30,571 nt of DNA from a virus (IMGVR_UViG_3300025127_000157:1-30571); one strand, 5' to 3'. Positions 1 to 5,183 are shown, counted from the first letter of the stretch. Program-made: numbers and translations. Notes: generated by a model from the letters alone, not told the origin.

Positions 1-148
1 GAGGCTTTGGTATTTTTAAACTTTGACCAACGCGAATTTTATTTACATCTTTTAAGTTGGGATTAGCTGCTACAATATCTTGAATACGAATACCAGCATC
101 TTTTGCAATTTGTGATACAGTGTCTCCGCTTTTAACTTTATATGCCAT
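1..148 (-). CDS. LysM-domain protein, 3' end outside window
   Basis: The reading frame starts at ATG 148-146 and runs off the left edge, so only the first 49 residues are visible. They form one LysM fold: the opening YKVKSGDTVSQIA, a central DIVAANPNL and the closing IRVGQSLKIPKP are the classic landmarks. LysM domains bind the glycan of peptidoglycan. In phages they sit on lysins or on virion proteins that touch the cell wall; which of these applies cannot be told without the missing C-terminus. The start codon overlaps the stop of the preceding gene by one base (TAATG), so translation is probably coupled. The LysM assignment is firm, the role is inferred. Confidence 0.85.
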   Translation of the reverse strand, partial: MAYKVKSGDTVSQIAKDAGIRIQDIVAANPNLKDVNKIRVGQSLKIPKP

Positions 149-450
149 TAGTACTTTCCTTTCCTTGCTTTAGGGCTAGACTGTTTTGGTTTACCTGCCC
201 CACCCCACAAGGTACGACATGCCCAATATCGTGCTGACAATATGTCACTAGCTGTATCACACTTGTGTCTGGCACGAAACGACTTACGTGCTGCAGCACT
301 ATAGTTGTGACCATAGCCTGTAGCACCAAAATGAATTAATCTAATTGTCTCACCCTTCTTGGCAAGAACCATTTTCTTTTTACCCGCACGATTACTCTTG
401 ATAGGTTTGTTGTAACCGGGAAATGTTATGCCACGATATTTGACAGACAT
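148..450 (-). CDS. Small basic conserved phage protein (100 aa), function unknown
   Basis: A Lys/Arg-rich protein with a recognisable C-terminal half: KSFRARHKCDTA followed by ARYWACRTLW, a signature I recall in many marine phage small proteins, with two conserved cysteines. The middle segment MVLAKKGETIRLIHFGATGYG looks like a small beta-rich fold. No enzyme motif is seen. The start overlaps the previous stop (TAATG at 452-448) and its own stop overlaps the LysM gene start, so it lies inside a tightly coupled late-type cluster. A structural or DNA-associated role would fit the basic composition, but this is a guess. Confidence 0.75.
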   Translation of the reverse strand: MSVKYRGITFPGYNKPIKSNRAGKKKMVLAKKGETIRLIHFGATGYGHNYSAAARKSFRARHKCDTASDILSARYWACRTLWGGAGKPKQSSPKARKGKY

Positions 451-689
451 TACGTAGGCAACTCCTCTGCAGGTGGTTCAGGTATTTTAGGCGGCTCGTT
501 AAACATTAATGTCATTGGACCACAAGATGCTGCCCAATCTTTTATAGTGCCGTTTTCCATTTTAGGCACGTGCATCTGCAAGACAGCTTCTTCTGTAGGA
601 CACTCAACTACATTTTCTGTATAGCTTTTAAGTGTGCCATCTGGCATAACAATCACAGATAGAAACACATAGAAGGTAATAGGTATCAT
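450..689 (-). CDS. Hypothetical protein with hydrophobic N-terminus (79 aa)
   Basis: I do not recognise this family. Residues 1-15 (MIPITFYVFLSVIVM) are hydrophobic and could be a signal anchor or simply a buried strand. The C-terminus is rich in proline and glutamate (PPKIPEPPAEELPT), and two cysteines lie at positions 29 and 56. Start ATG 689-687 overlaps the upstream stop as ATGA and the stop overlaps the next start as TAATG, which supports it as a real gene in the leftward operon. Confidence 0.65.
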   Translation of the reverse strand: MIPITFYVFLSVIVMPDGTLKSYTENVVECPTEEAVLQMHVPKMENGTIKDWAASCGPMTLMFNEPPKIPEPPAEELPT

Positions 690-907
690 TGTTCATCTTT
701 CTCTGTCCACCCTTCAGCCCTCATAGCATCTTCTACGTGCTTCAAAGTAAACTTACGTCCGTAATGTGCTTCAACAGCACTACGCACATAGAACACATCG
801 CTGTGTGGTATGTGTAAACGGTCTAATGAATTAGTACGGATAGCATGATAAAATGCATCAAGTACATTATCTGTATATAGTTTTACGGATTTCTTAGCCA
901 AAGTCAA
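686..907 (-). CDS. Hypothetical protein, first gene of the leftward operon (73 aa)
   Basis: The frame is open from a TTG at 907 (a second TTG lies at 901) and contains no ATG or GTG near its beginning, so the start is uncertain. No Shine-Dalgarno sequence precedes either TTG; a perfect TATAAT on the minus strand (924-919) lies only about a dozen bases upstream, so a nearly leaderless transcript is possible. The protein is mixed helical with no known motif. It ends with an ATGA overlap into the next gene, which supports the frame. It is the first gene after the control region and probably the first product of the leftward operon. Confidence 0.55.
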   Translation of the reverse strand: MTLAKKSVKLYTDNVLDAFYHAIRTNSLDRLHIPHSDVFYVRSAVEAHYGRKFTLKHVEDAMRAEGWTEKDEQ

Positions 908-938
908 GAACTTTTTTAATTATAGGCACGAATACTAT

Positions 939-1062
939 CACTTAAAGTGTATTAGCAAAGAAAATCTTATAAGAACTCTTAACTATACACTTAAATGTCT
1001 ATAGTTAAAGAGTCTTTTTAAGAGTTATTAAGTAAACATTTAAGTGAGTCACTTTAAGTGTG
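939..1062. repeat. Array of four 11-bp dyad motifs (candidate operators)
   Basis: Site 1 at 939-949 reads CACTTAAAGTG; site 2 at 988-998 reads CACTTAAATGT; site 3 at 1036-1046 is the exact reverse complement of site 2; site 4 at 1050-1060 is the exact reverse complement of site 1. Sites 1 and 4 are themselves palindromes around a central base. Sites 3 and 4 are 14 bp apart and lie just downstream of the leftward promoter. Matching sequences occur near two other promoters (5668-5681, 8025-8034). Operator for a phage regulator is the simplest reading; origin iterons are the alternative. Confidence 0.65.
975..1013. other. Hairpin in the leader of the leftward operon
   Basis: ACTCTTAACTATA (975-987) pairs with 1000-1013 over 13 bp with a single bulged A; the loop contains motif site 2. 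On the plus strand the stem is followed by CTTTTT, so it could end rightward transcripts; on the minus strand no U-tract follows, so in the leftward leader it would act as an mRNA structure or as extended dyad DNA. It is weakly stable because it is mostly A/T. Confidence 0.5.
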
Positions 1063-1076
1063 TCTAGTTATACATA

Positions 1077-1105
1077 ATTATACCATATTTTTTTAAGCAT
1101 GTCAA
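1077..1105 (-). promoter_or_regulatory. Perfect consensus sigma-70 promoter, leftward
   Basis: Read on the minus strand, the -35 box is TTGACA (1105-1100), the spacer is exactly 17 bp, and the -10 box is TATAAT (1082-1077), preceded by TGG that gives an extended -10. All twelve box bases match consensus. Transcription would start near 1070 and run left into the operon beginning at 907, passing through the four-site array. Such a strong host-type promoter with dyads immediately downstream suggests that it must be held off by a repressor. Confidence 0.85.
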
Positions 1106-1232
1106 CCCCTATCACGTAATTATTTTTAAAAAGAGGTAAATATAGCGTTGCTCATGTATGGCGAACTGTCAGTTGCACTTGTGGTTAACACTTAATTTTC
1201 CTAATCTGTGTATTTCTGTGTACACGTAACGG

Positions 1233-1262
1233 GGGTACGGGGTGGTGTCCCCTGCCCTACCC
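1233..1262. other. GC-rich hairpin in AT-rich surroundings
   Basis: GGGTA (1233-1237) pairs with TACCC (1258-1262) and, inside it, GGGG (1239-1242) with CCCC (1249-1252). The block stands out sharply from the A/T-rich DNA around it. No U-run follows on either strand, so it is not a standard terminator. Role unknown. Confidence 0.4.
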
Positions 1263-1361
1263 GCTTGATTTTAAAAGATATGCCGCTAAATCAGCCAAAA
1301 AATAAAAAATAATAGCAGAATAGATGCTTTTTTATTTAATATCAACGAGTTAGCCTATCAA

Positions 1362-1386
1362 ATAGACTGTTGTGTTATCAGTCTAT
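1362..1386. repeat. Perfect 8-bp inverted repeat
   Basis: ATAGACTG (1362-1369) and CAGTCTAT (1379-1386) are exact reverse complements around a 9-nt centre. It could be a protein-binding dyad or a small stem. It lies in the gene-free control region. Confidence 0.45.
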
Positions 1387-1415
1387 GCCTATATTGTGCC
1401 GATTATGGTTGTAAA

Positions 1416-1432
1416 TTGTAAAATGTTTACAA
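1416..1432. promoter_or_regulatory. Perfect 17-bp dyad, operator-like
   Basis: TTGTAAA (1416-1422), ATG, TTTACAA (1426-1432): two perfect 7-bp half-sites. A further TTGTAAA directly precedes it at 1409-1415, giving a tandem half-site. The geometry is typical of a dimeric helix-turn-helix protein site. It differs from the CACTTWAAGTG motif, so a second regulator or a host protein is possible. Confidence 0.45.
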
Positions 1433-1483
1433 AAACACAGCGGCGGTGCATGTAAATGTCTACACACTACACCCCTCAAAAAA

Positions 1484-1612
1484 TATGCATACTTATATAA
1501 TACAAAAAAAATTTTTATCTTTTCAACTTTTTTTAAAAATAATTATTCAATAAAATCAATAGCTTATTTTACTGAATGCTATTTTATCTTTATAAATCAA
1601 TATGTTAGTTGG
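1484..1612. other. A/T-only stretch, candidate DNA unwinding element
   Basis: This stretch is overwhelmingly A and T, with long A and T runs, and contains a 12-bp stem with one mismatch (1545-1556 with 1566-1577). It sits directly left of the AGCG direct repeats at 1657-1719. Repeats next to an A/T block is the usual architecture of an origin, which is an inference here. Confidence 0.4.
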
Positions 1613-1656
1613 GGGTTTACTTTATTAATCACTTGGTGCTAATGTTTAGAGACTGA

Positions 1657-1719
1657 AGCGAACAAAGCAAAGCATCAGCGACAAGCCCTAGAGGTAGCGA
1701 CAAGATGCCAAGCGGAAAC
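1657..1719 (+). repeat. Four short direct repeats (AGCGAMAAG-like)
   Basis: AGCGAACAA (1657), AGCGACAAG (1677), AGCGACAAG (1696) and AGCGGAAAC (1711) occur in the same orientation, spaced 20, 19 and 15 bp. GCATC at 1672 can also pair with GATGC at 1704, enclosing the two identical copies. They may be iterons for an initiator protein or part of a structured transcript. Confidence 0.4.
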
Positions 1720-1813
1720 GACGACCGATTGAGCCAATGGGCAAGGGTACAGTTTCAGATACTAGGCCAGCCTATAGGCCAATAGAATTAGGCTAGATGC
1801 TAACAAGGGTTTT

Positions 1814-1890
1814 GATAATTTTTCCGATTGTTAGATGAAGCACTAAAAAATTATCGCTTGACTAACTAGGCATTACGAATTAACGTAATG
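1814..1890 (+). other. Two perfect stems upstream of the first early gene
   Basis: GATAATTTTT (1814-1823) pairs perfectly with 1846-1855 around a 22-nt loop, and CATTACG (1871-1877) pairs perfectly with CGTAATG (1884-1890) around a 6-nt loop. The second stem spans the -10 region of the candidate promoter at 1858-1886, so it may be an operator. If transcribed from further upstream, both would form in the 5' leader. Confidence 0.45.
1858..1886 (+). promoter_or_regulatory. Candidate rightward early promoter
   Basis: TTGACT (1858-1863), 17-bp spacer, TAACGT (1881-1886). The -35 box is good and the spacing matches the other promoters here, but the -10 box matches only three of six bases. It would start transcription about 30 bp before the first early gene at 1923. 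Confidence 0.4.
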
Positions 1891-1922
1891 AGACATTAAC
1901 AAAACAGCGATAGGTGGATACC

Positions 1923-2132
1923 ATGGCTAGGCAAAGATTAGGTAAGCGAGAGCGTGCCGCAATGCGAGAATGCAATCAAATTGCAAACATCAGAACAAGT
2001 GGCATGATATATCGCGACTATTACGAATTGAGTTTTACCGCTAGAGTGTGTAAAAATCACAAGGGTAGCTATGCCAAATCAAAGCCTAGTCATGCCATCT
2101 ATGACAAATGCCAAAAAGCAAAGAGAGCATAA
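1923..2132 (+). CDS. Small basic early protein (69 aa), function unknown
   Basis: First gene of the rightward operon. I chose ATG 1923 because a good AGGTGG Shine-Dalgarno (1912-1917) sits five bases before it; the in-frame GTG at 1914 overlaps that site. The product is rich in Arg and Lys (MARQRLGKRERAAMRECN) with three cysteines and no hydrophobic segment. No helix-turn-helix could be picked out with confidence. A nucleic-acid-binding host-takeover protein would suit the position and charge, but that is inference only. Confidence 0.6.
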   Translation: MARQRLGKRERAAMRECNQIANIRTSGMIYRDYYELSFTARVCKNHKGSYAKSKPSHAIYDKCQKAKRA

Positions 2133-2143
2133 AAAAAAAACGA

Positions 2144-2173
2144 TTGACAAAAAATTAGCCACAAGGCTAGGAT
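2144..2173 (+). promoter_or_regulatory. Candidate early promoter with dyad in spacer
   Basis: A perfect -35 TTGACA at 2144-2149 is followed after 18 bp by TAGGAT (2168-2173), a four-of-six -10 match. A small perfect dyad, TAGCC (2156-2160) with GGCTA (2165-2169), lies in the spacer. The 11-mer AGGTGGATACC at 2188-2198 repeats the ribosome-binding region found at 1912-1922. The region from 2133 to 2287 holds no gene. Confidence 0.45.
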
Positions 2174-2287
2174 TATATAGAGCTTGCAGGTGGATACCTC
2201 GCTCATAGAAACCTAAAGGTTGACAAAGTGTAGTCATGGGGTGTAATGTATACCCATAACGTAACCACAATCAAAAGAGGTGATATT

Positions 2288-2443
2288 ATGATTGTAACAC
2301 AAAACAACGGTTTTCTTTCAGTAGCACGTGATAAGCAGGGGCTTTTCGTACCTATTACGACAGTAAATGCAAAGCCAATTATCAGCGAGTTAATTGAAAA
2401 AGAACGTGCAATCATGTTTGAAGCAAAACGTGATGCGGCATAA
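2288..2443 (+). CDS. Small early protein (51 aa), function unknown
   Basis: ATG 2288 is preceded by GAGGTGATATT, a clear ribosome binding site, so it is preferred over the upstream in-frame ATG at 2246, which has none. The protein begins with a short beta-like stretch (MIVTQNNGFLSVARD) and ends with a charged helix. No motif was recognised. It stands alone between two gene-free gaps. Confidence 0.6.
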   Translation: MIVTQNNGFLSVARDKQGLFVPITTVNAKPIISELIEKERAIMFEAKRDAA

Positions 2444-2446
2444 GTT

Positions 2447-2483
2447 ATGGTGCAATGTGCTATCGTGGTGCATTGCACCCCAT
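2447..2483 (+). other. Strong intergenic RNA hairpin
   Basis: GGTGCAATG (2449-2457) pairs perfectly with CATTGCACC (2471-2479) and the outer ATG/CAT bases extend the stem across a two-base bulge. The loop is 13 nt. There is no U-tract after it, so it is not a standard terminator. It lies in the 72-nt gap before the gene at 2516; a copy of the half-site ATACACTTAAA follows at 2486-2496. A processing site or leader structure is possible. Confidence 0.55.
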
Positions 2484-2515
2484 GAATACACTTAAACCAA
2501 CAATAGAGGTGAATT

Positions 2516-3115
2516 ATGACTGTAGAAAACATATTGACCATTTACAAAATGGCAACACCGGAAGAAAAGCGTGACGGTATCGTATGGTATGCCAACGCGC
2601 TATCAGAATGTAACCGCATATCACTAGACCTAGATGTACCGTTACACATCGTGACGGGTGTATGTGCGGCACTATCCCCCAATAATAAATGGGATAGAAA
2701 CATTGTTAATGCGCGTGATTTATGCCAAGCGTTTATTAACGGTGATGATATAGACAGCGTGAAAGTGTCCACATATCATGCCATGAAGCGCAAGGCATGG
2801 GCTATACTTGAAGCAATGCCCAATCATAGCGGTGTTATTGATATCTTGAATGGGCAAAAGATTGTCTCATTCTATCGTAACATTATGGGTGATGACACTT
2901 GCACGATAGACGGTCATGCGCGTAATATCGCATATGGTGAGCGTGTAGGCTTGACCGATGACAAGACAAACATAGGTGTAAAAGAATATCGCGAGTTACA
3001 AGCACAATATGTGCAAGCGTGTAAGCGTACCCGTGTTAATGGTCGCGCACTCAAAGCGTTTGAATTGCAAGCCATTACATGGGTAACATGGCGTAGAATA
3101 CATAACATTACATAG
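2516..3115 (+). CDS. Conserved phage protein resembling the HhH-GPD DNA glycosylase core
   Basis: 199 aa with a strong ribosome binding site (GAGGTGAATT) before ATG 2516. This family is common in phages and usually left unnamed. The region around residues 50-140 follows the order seen in endonuclease III: an early helix LSPNNKWDRNI, a hairpin-like LNGQKIVSFYRN with Lys115, then CTIDGHARNIA with Asp132. In E. coli Nth the catalytic Lys120 and Asp138 lie in a comparable GVGRKTA...VDTH arrangement, 18 apart against 17 here. No Fe-S cysteine cluster is present. A base-excision or modified-base role is an inference; the protein could equally be a nuclease-dead relative. Confidence 0.6.
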   Translation: MTVENILTIYKMATPEEKRDGIVWYANALSECNRISLDLDVPLHIVTGVCAALSPNNKWDRNIVNARDLCQAFINGDDIDSVKVSTYHAMKRKAWAILEAMPNHSGVIDILNGQKIVSFYRNIMGDDTCTIDGHARNIAYGERVGLTDDKTNIGVKEYRELQAQYVQACKRTRVNGRALKAFELQAITWVTWRRIHNIT

Positions 3116-3125
3116 GGGTGATAAA

Positions 3126-3419
3126 ATGAATAGCGCAAACACACTAATTGAAAACCTATCTATCAATAGGCTTGTGCCTTACTATCTTATGAGTAGTTAT
3201 CTATATTACAAAGAGGACAAGCAGGTATTGACCGATGATGAATTTGATGCACTATGCAAGCGGCTATTGGCTAATTGGGACAGCATAGAACATATGCACA
3301 AGCACCTAATCACTAAAGGTGACTTGACCGCTGGCACTGGGTATGCTATCAAATATACCAACATGATAATAGGTGCTGCCAATAGGTGGTATGAATTAAC
3401 ACAAGCTGAGAGGGCGTGA
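3126..3419 (+). CDS. Stand-alone protein resembling DNA ligase LigA domain Ia
   Basis: 97 aa. Residues 25-44 (YLYYKEDKQVLTDDEFDAL) line up without gaps with the NMN-binding domain Ia of NAD-dependent ligase (YLYHVMDAPEIPDAEYDRL in E. coli), keeping both tyrosines, the middle Asp and the D-x-E-[YF]-D signature. The adenylation, OB and HhH domains of LigA are absent, so it cannot be a ligase on its own. It might bind NAD/NMN or interact with the host ligase. The start ATG 3126 has a GGGGTGATAAA site. The alignment is from memory of the LigA sequence; function is inferred. Confidence 0.55.
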   Translation: MNSANTLIENLSINRLVPYYLMSSYLYYKEDKQVLTDDEFDALCKRLLANWDSIEHMHKHLITKGDLTAGTGYAIKYTNMIIGAANRWYELTQAERA

Positions 3420-3421
3420 CA

Positions 3422-3613
3422 ATGGAAAATCTACTAAACTTTAGCGTAAAGGATGTCTACGGGACAGCAAGATACTATCCACAGGACAGGCAAAGCAGGT
3501 GCATTGTGAATGAATTGATGCAACAAAAATGCTTGAACGCAACACAAGTTAAAAAACTAAAGGTGGTGGGTGGTTTTGCCATTAACATTCTGAGAGATTG
3601 GGAGATAGACTGA
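3422..3613 (+). CDS. Small conserved phage protein (63 aa)
   Basis: ATG 3422 has an AGAGGG site upstream; the GTG at 3416 in the same frame overlaps the previous stop and is less likely. The pattern ENLLNFSVKDVYGTARYYP near the N-terminus is one I recall from many phage small proteins of unknown function; the C-terminal half is helical. The stop overlaps the next start as ATGA. Confidence 0.65.
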   Translation: MENLLNFSVKDVYGTARYYPQDRQSRCIVNELMQQKCLNATQVKKLKVVGGFAINILRDWEID

Positions 3614-3804
3614 TGAAAAAATTTGAAATGCTAGACTTGTTTCTGATTGCAATGCTTATGGTGGGCATATTTTTTGGGCTTGCCATGTTATCACTACATG
3701 GTGTAGGCTCTATGTCGTGGCTATCATGGACACTGTTTGGATGCAGTGCATGGTGCCTAGTCGTAGGCTGGGGCATTGTGGCATATAACCTAGAAAAGAG
3801 GTAA
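3613..3804 (+). CDS. Small membrane protein with two predicted TM segments (63 aa)
   Basis: ATG 3613 lies in an ATGA overlap and has GGAGATAG upstream, which is better than the non-ATG starts before it. Hydrophobic segments span about residues 8-28 and 37-58, separated by a short polar turn, and the protein ends in NLEKR. It resembles a small two-span membrane protein such as a holin or superinfection-exclusion factor, but its place among early genes argues against lysis. No family was recognised. Confidence 0.6.
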   Translation: MKKFEMLDLFLIAMLMVGIFFGLAMLSLHGVGSMSWLSWTLFGCSAWCLVVGWGIVAYNLEKR

Positions 3805-3807
3805 CAC

Positions 3808-3969
3808 ATGGCTATTAGAGTAACAAGAGTGCATAACCCAGTGGCGGCTTACAATAGGCGAAGACCTATAGTAGAAAAGCCAAGCAAGGGTAAGGGTTCA
3901 CACAATAGACAGAAGGATGAAAACAATGCGATTAAATACGAACAAGATGCGTATAAAAAAGGTGAGTAA
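3808..3969 (+). CDS. Small basic hydrophilic protein (53 aa)
   Basis: ATG 3808 follows the preceding stop by a few bases with AAGAGGT upstream. The product (MAIRVTRVHNPVAAYNRRRP at the start) is strongly basic and lacks hydrophobic segments. It ends at TAA 3967-3969, inside the overlapping gene that follows. Function unknown. Confidence 0.5.
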   Translation: MAIRVTRVHNPVAAYNRRRPIVEKPSKGKGSHNRQKDENNAIKYEQDAYKKGE

Positions 3970-4102
3970 AAAAGCCCCTGAGTGGAAGCGTAATAGAATG
4001 ATAGAACAATCTATGCGTGTCACCATTATTAACAAGGCGTTTGACTTGGCAGAATCAGATGGTGAAGCCGTAGCCACACACATGGGCAAGCGTTACCCAT
4101 GA
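3926..4102 (+). CDS. Small basic protein overlapping the previous gene by 44 nt (58 aa)
   Basis: ATG 3926 has AAGGA eight bases upstream; ATG 3917 and ATG 3950 in the same frame are alternatives. The protein is Lys/Arg-rich at its N-terminus (KMRIKKVSKKAPEWKRNRM) and ends MGKRYP. Its stop overlaps the next start (ATGA at 4099-4102), which supports the frame. The real overlap shrinks to 20 nt if the ATG at 3950 is used. Confidence 0.5.
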   Translation: MRLNTNKMRIKKVSKKAPEWKRNRMIEQSMRVTIINKAFDLAESDGEAVATHMGKRYP

Positions 4103-4230
4103 CTAAGTGTGTTACAGCACTGTGCATATACAATCAGATGCCGTGGGACAGTGTGTTCATTGGCGGTTATCTGGTTGTATCTGTAATCGGAATATGTTAT
4201 ATAATATATAAACTGTACAAGGATGGATGA
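4099..4230 (+). CDS. Small single-pass membrane protein (43 aa)
   Basis: Starts in an ATGA overlap. Residues 19-38 (VFIGGYLVVSVIGICYIIYK) form one clear transmembrane helix, followed by a positively charged tail (KLYKDG), giving an N-out, C-in prediction. The N-terminal part has two cysteines. No family was recognised. Confidence 0.5.
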   Translation: MTKCVTALCIYNQMPWDSVFIGGYLVVSVIGICYIIYKLYKDG

Positions 4231-4231
4231 T

Positions 4232-4465
4232 ATGACACCTAGTTGGCAACCAACAGAAGCAACGTGGGCTAACGCCCAGCTATATCGCTGTGACCTATAC
4301 GACACACGCTATCCTGTATGCGGCACACGCCTTGTCTGGGTAGTGGTGGGCAGAAAGTGGGTACGCTTTTGCACACCTATACAGCACGACAAGTGGCGTA
4401 TCCGGCGTGAGGAGTGGGATAAGATACCACATGAACTATTTGTAAAGGATGAAGACGATGACTAG
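4232..4465 (+). CDS. Hypothetical Trp-rich small protein (77 aa)
   Basis: The ATG at 4232 sits eight bases after AAGGA; ATG 4223 in the same frame overlaps that site and would add three residues. The protein has seven tryptophans and a central TRLVWVVVGRKWVRFCTP segment that looks like a beta-hairpin, then an acidic tail (KDEDDD). The last codons overlap the next gene start at 4458. Confidence 0.55.
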   Translation: MTPSWQPTEATWANAQLYRCDLYDTRYPVCGTRLVWVVVGRKWVRFCTPIQHDKWRIRREEWDKIPHELFVKDEDDD

Positions 4466-4586
4466 AGATGAATTATTTGAATGGCTTGAAACCTGCCCCA
4501 CCAATGGGTGGCATTGGGTAGGCGAGGACGAGGGATACATTCGTATCTTGTTTGAGATTGACGAGGAGATTGATGATGATTGTTAA
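4458..4586 (+). CDS. Small acidic conserved protein (42 aa)
   Basis: Starts inside the previous gene. The pattern MTRDELFEWLETCPTNGW followed by GYIRILFEI and an all-acidic tail is one I recall from small phage proteins of unknown function. Its last codons (GAGGAG at 4563-4568) supply the ribosome binding site of the next gene. Confidence 0.55.
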   Translation: MTRDELFEWLETCPTNGWHWVGEDEGYIRILFEIDEEIDDDC

Positions 4587-4737
4587 GAAAGCACAGCACT
4601 TGCTATGCCTTGTGCATGAGATAGAAATACTCAAAGAACGCCTACAACCACATGACACAGGCCACATCAGTACGGCTATCAGTGTGTTGCAACAGCGCGT
4701 AATTGAAATGCAAAAGGAGATTGATGACGATGCGTAA
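4573..4737 (+). CDS. Small coiled-coil protein (54 aa)
   Basis: Begins with two consecutive ATG codons (4573 and 4576) just after GAGGAG and overlaps the previous gene. Heptad-like spacing of Leu, Ile and Val from LVHEIEILKERL to VLQQRVIEMQKEI suggests a helical coiled coil with a break at PHDTG. Function unknown. Confidence 0.5.
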   Translation: MMIVKKAQHLLCLVHEIEILKERLQPHDTGHISTAISVLQQRVIEMQKEIDDDA

Positions 4738-5011
4738 CACATACAAACTAATCATGGACAGTAGATACAACCCGCTGTCTAACATACCAGACACAAACAC
4801 AAGGCACATGGTCATGCAGATACTGGCTTGGATGTGGTGCATTATCTTCAGCATGTGGATGGGCAGCATCGTTGTCTTTGGCATCAGTGCCGCATTACAC
4901 GCCCTGCTGATTGCTGGTGTGTTCATCACGGCTGGTGTATTTGAAACAGCCAAGCGCAAGCCACAGTATTTTGGTGGGCTAGGCAGGGGTAATGGGGGTG
5001 AGCATGAATAA
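4730..5011 (+). CDS. Membrane protein with two TM segments (93 aa)
   Basis: AAGGAG at 4714-4719 precedes two in-frame ATGs, 4724 and 4730; spacing does not decide between them and I list the shorter. Hydrophobic helices cover about residues 27-50 and 52-71, with a short loop. The C-terminus is basic and glycine-rich (KRKPQYFGGLGRGNGG). Two-span early membrane proteins in phages often protect the infected cell or alter the envelope; nothing here shows which. Confidence 0.55.
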   Translation: MRNTYKLIMDSRYNPLSNIPDTNTRHMVMQILAWMWCIIFSMWMGSIVVFGISAALHALLIAGVFITAGVFETAKRKPQYFGGLGRGNGGEHE

Positions 5012-5183
5012 GCTGTATGAGATACATGACGTAGAGGATGGGTCTATCTACCTGATGACATTGCCAATGATACTAGAGGAAATAAACCGTGATAGGTCAG
5101 AGGGGTGGACGAACTACGATGAAACTGATTGGCGTGAGGGACTAGCACAATTTACAACATATGAGGTGATGAACGATGAATAA
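5004..5183 (+). CDS. Small acidic protein (59 aa)
   Basis: ATG 5004 follows GGGGGTG and overlaps the previous stop. The protein (MNKLYEIHDVEDGSIYLMTL at the start) alternates strands and acidic turns; no motif was recognised. The stop overlaps the next start at 5176. Confidence 0.5.
   Translation: MNKLYEIHDVEDGSIYLMTLPMILEEINRDRSEGWTNYDETDWREGLAQFTTYEVMNDE

Larger units (their letters stand above)
908..1922. other. Divergent intergenic control region, candidate replication origin
   Basis: About 1 kb with no credible gene on either strand, between the leftward and rightward operons. It contains a consensus leftward promoter (1077-1105), a four-site dyad array (939-1060), a GC-rich hairpin (1233-1262), perfect dyads at 1362-1386 and 1416-1432, an almost pure A/T stretch (1484-1612), a near-perfect 12-bp stem (1545-1577), four direct AGCG repeats (1657-1719), a 10-bp stem (1814-1855) and a 7-bp stem (1871-1890). 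An A/T block beside repeats is typical of an origin; dyads beside promoters are typical of a switch. Both functions are inferred from layout. Confidence 0.6.

Noticed and set aside
975-1020. Rho-independent terminator for rightward transcription
   Set aside because: The stem is nearly all A/T and no rightward gene ends upstream of it, so a leader or operator role is more likely.
939-1062. CRISPR-like array
   Set aside because: Repeats are only 11 bp, alternate in orientation and have unequal spacing; they fit operator dyads, not CRISPR.
1705-1785. 26-codon frame starting MPSGNDDRLSQW within the control region
   Set aside because: A weak GAGGT lies nine bases upstream, but the frame is too short and lies inside repeats and stems; coding cannot be supported.
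1611-1811. Possible tRNA or tRNA-like gene suggested by the higher GC content
   Set aside because: No TTCGA-type T loop, no cloverleaf with correct spacing and no anticodon stem could be fitted.
1912-2198. 11-bp repeat AGGTGGATACC at 1912 and 2188 as a recombination or att site
   Set aside because: The first copy is simply the ribosome site of the gene at 1923; two short copies alone do not support an attachment site.
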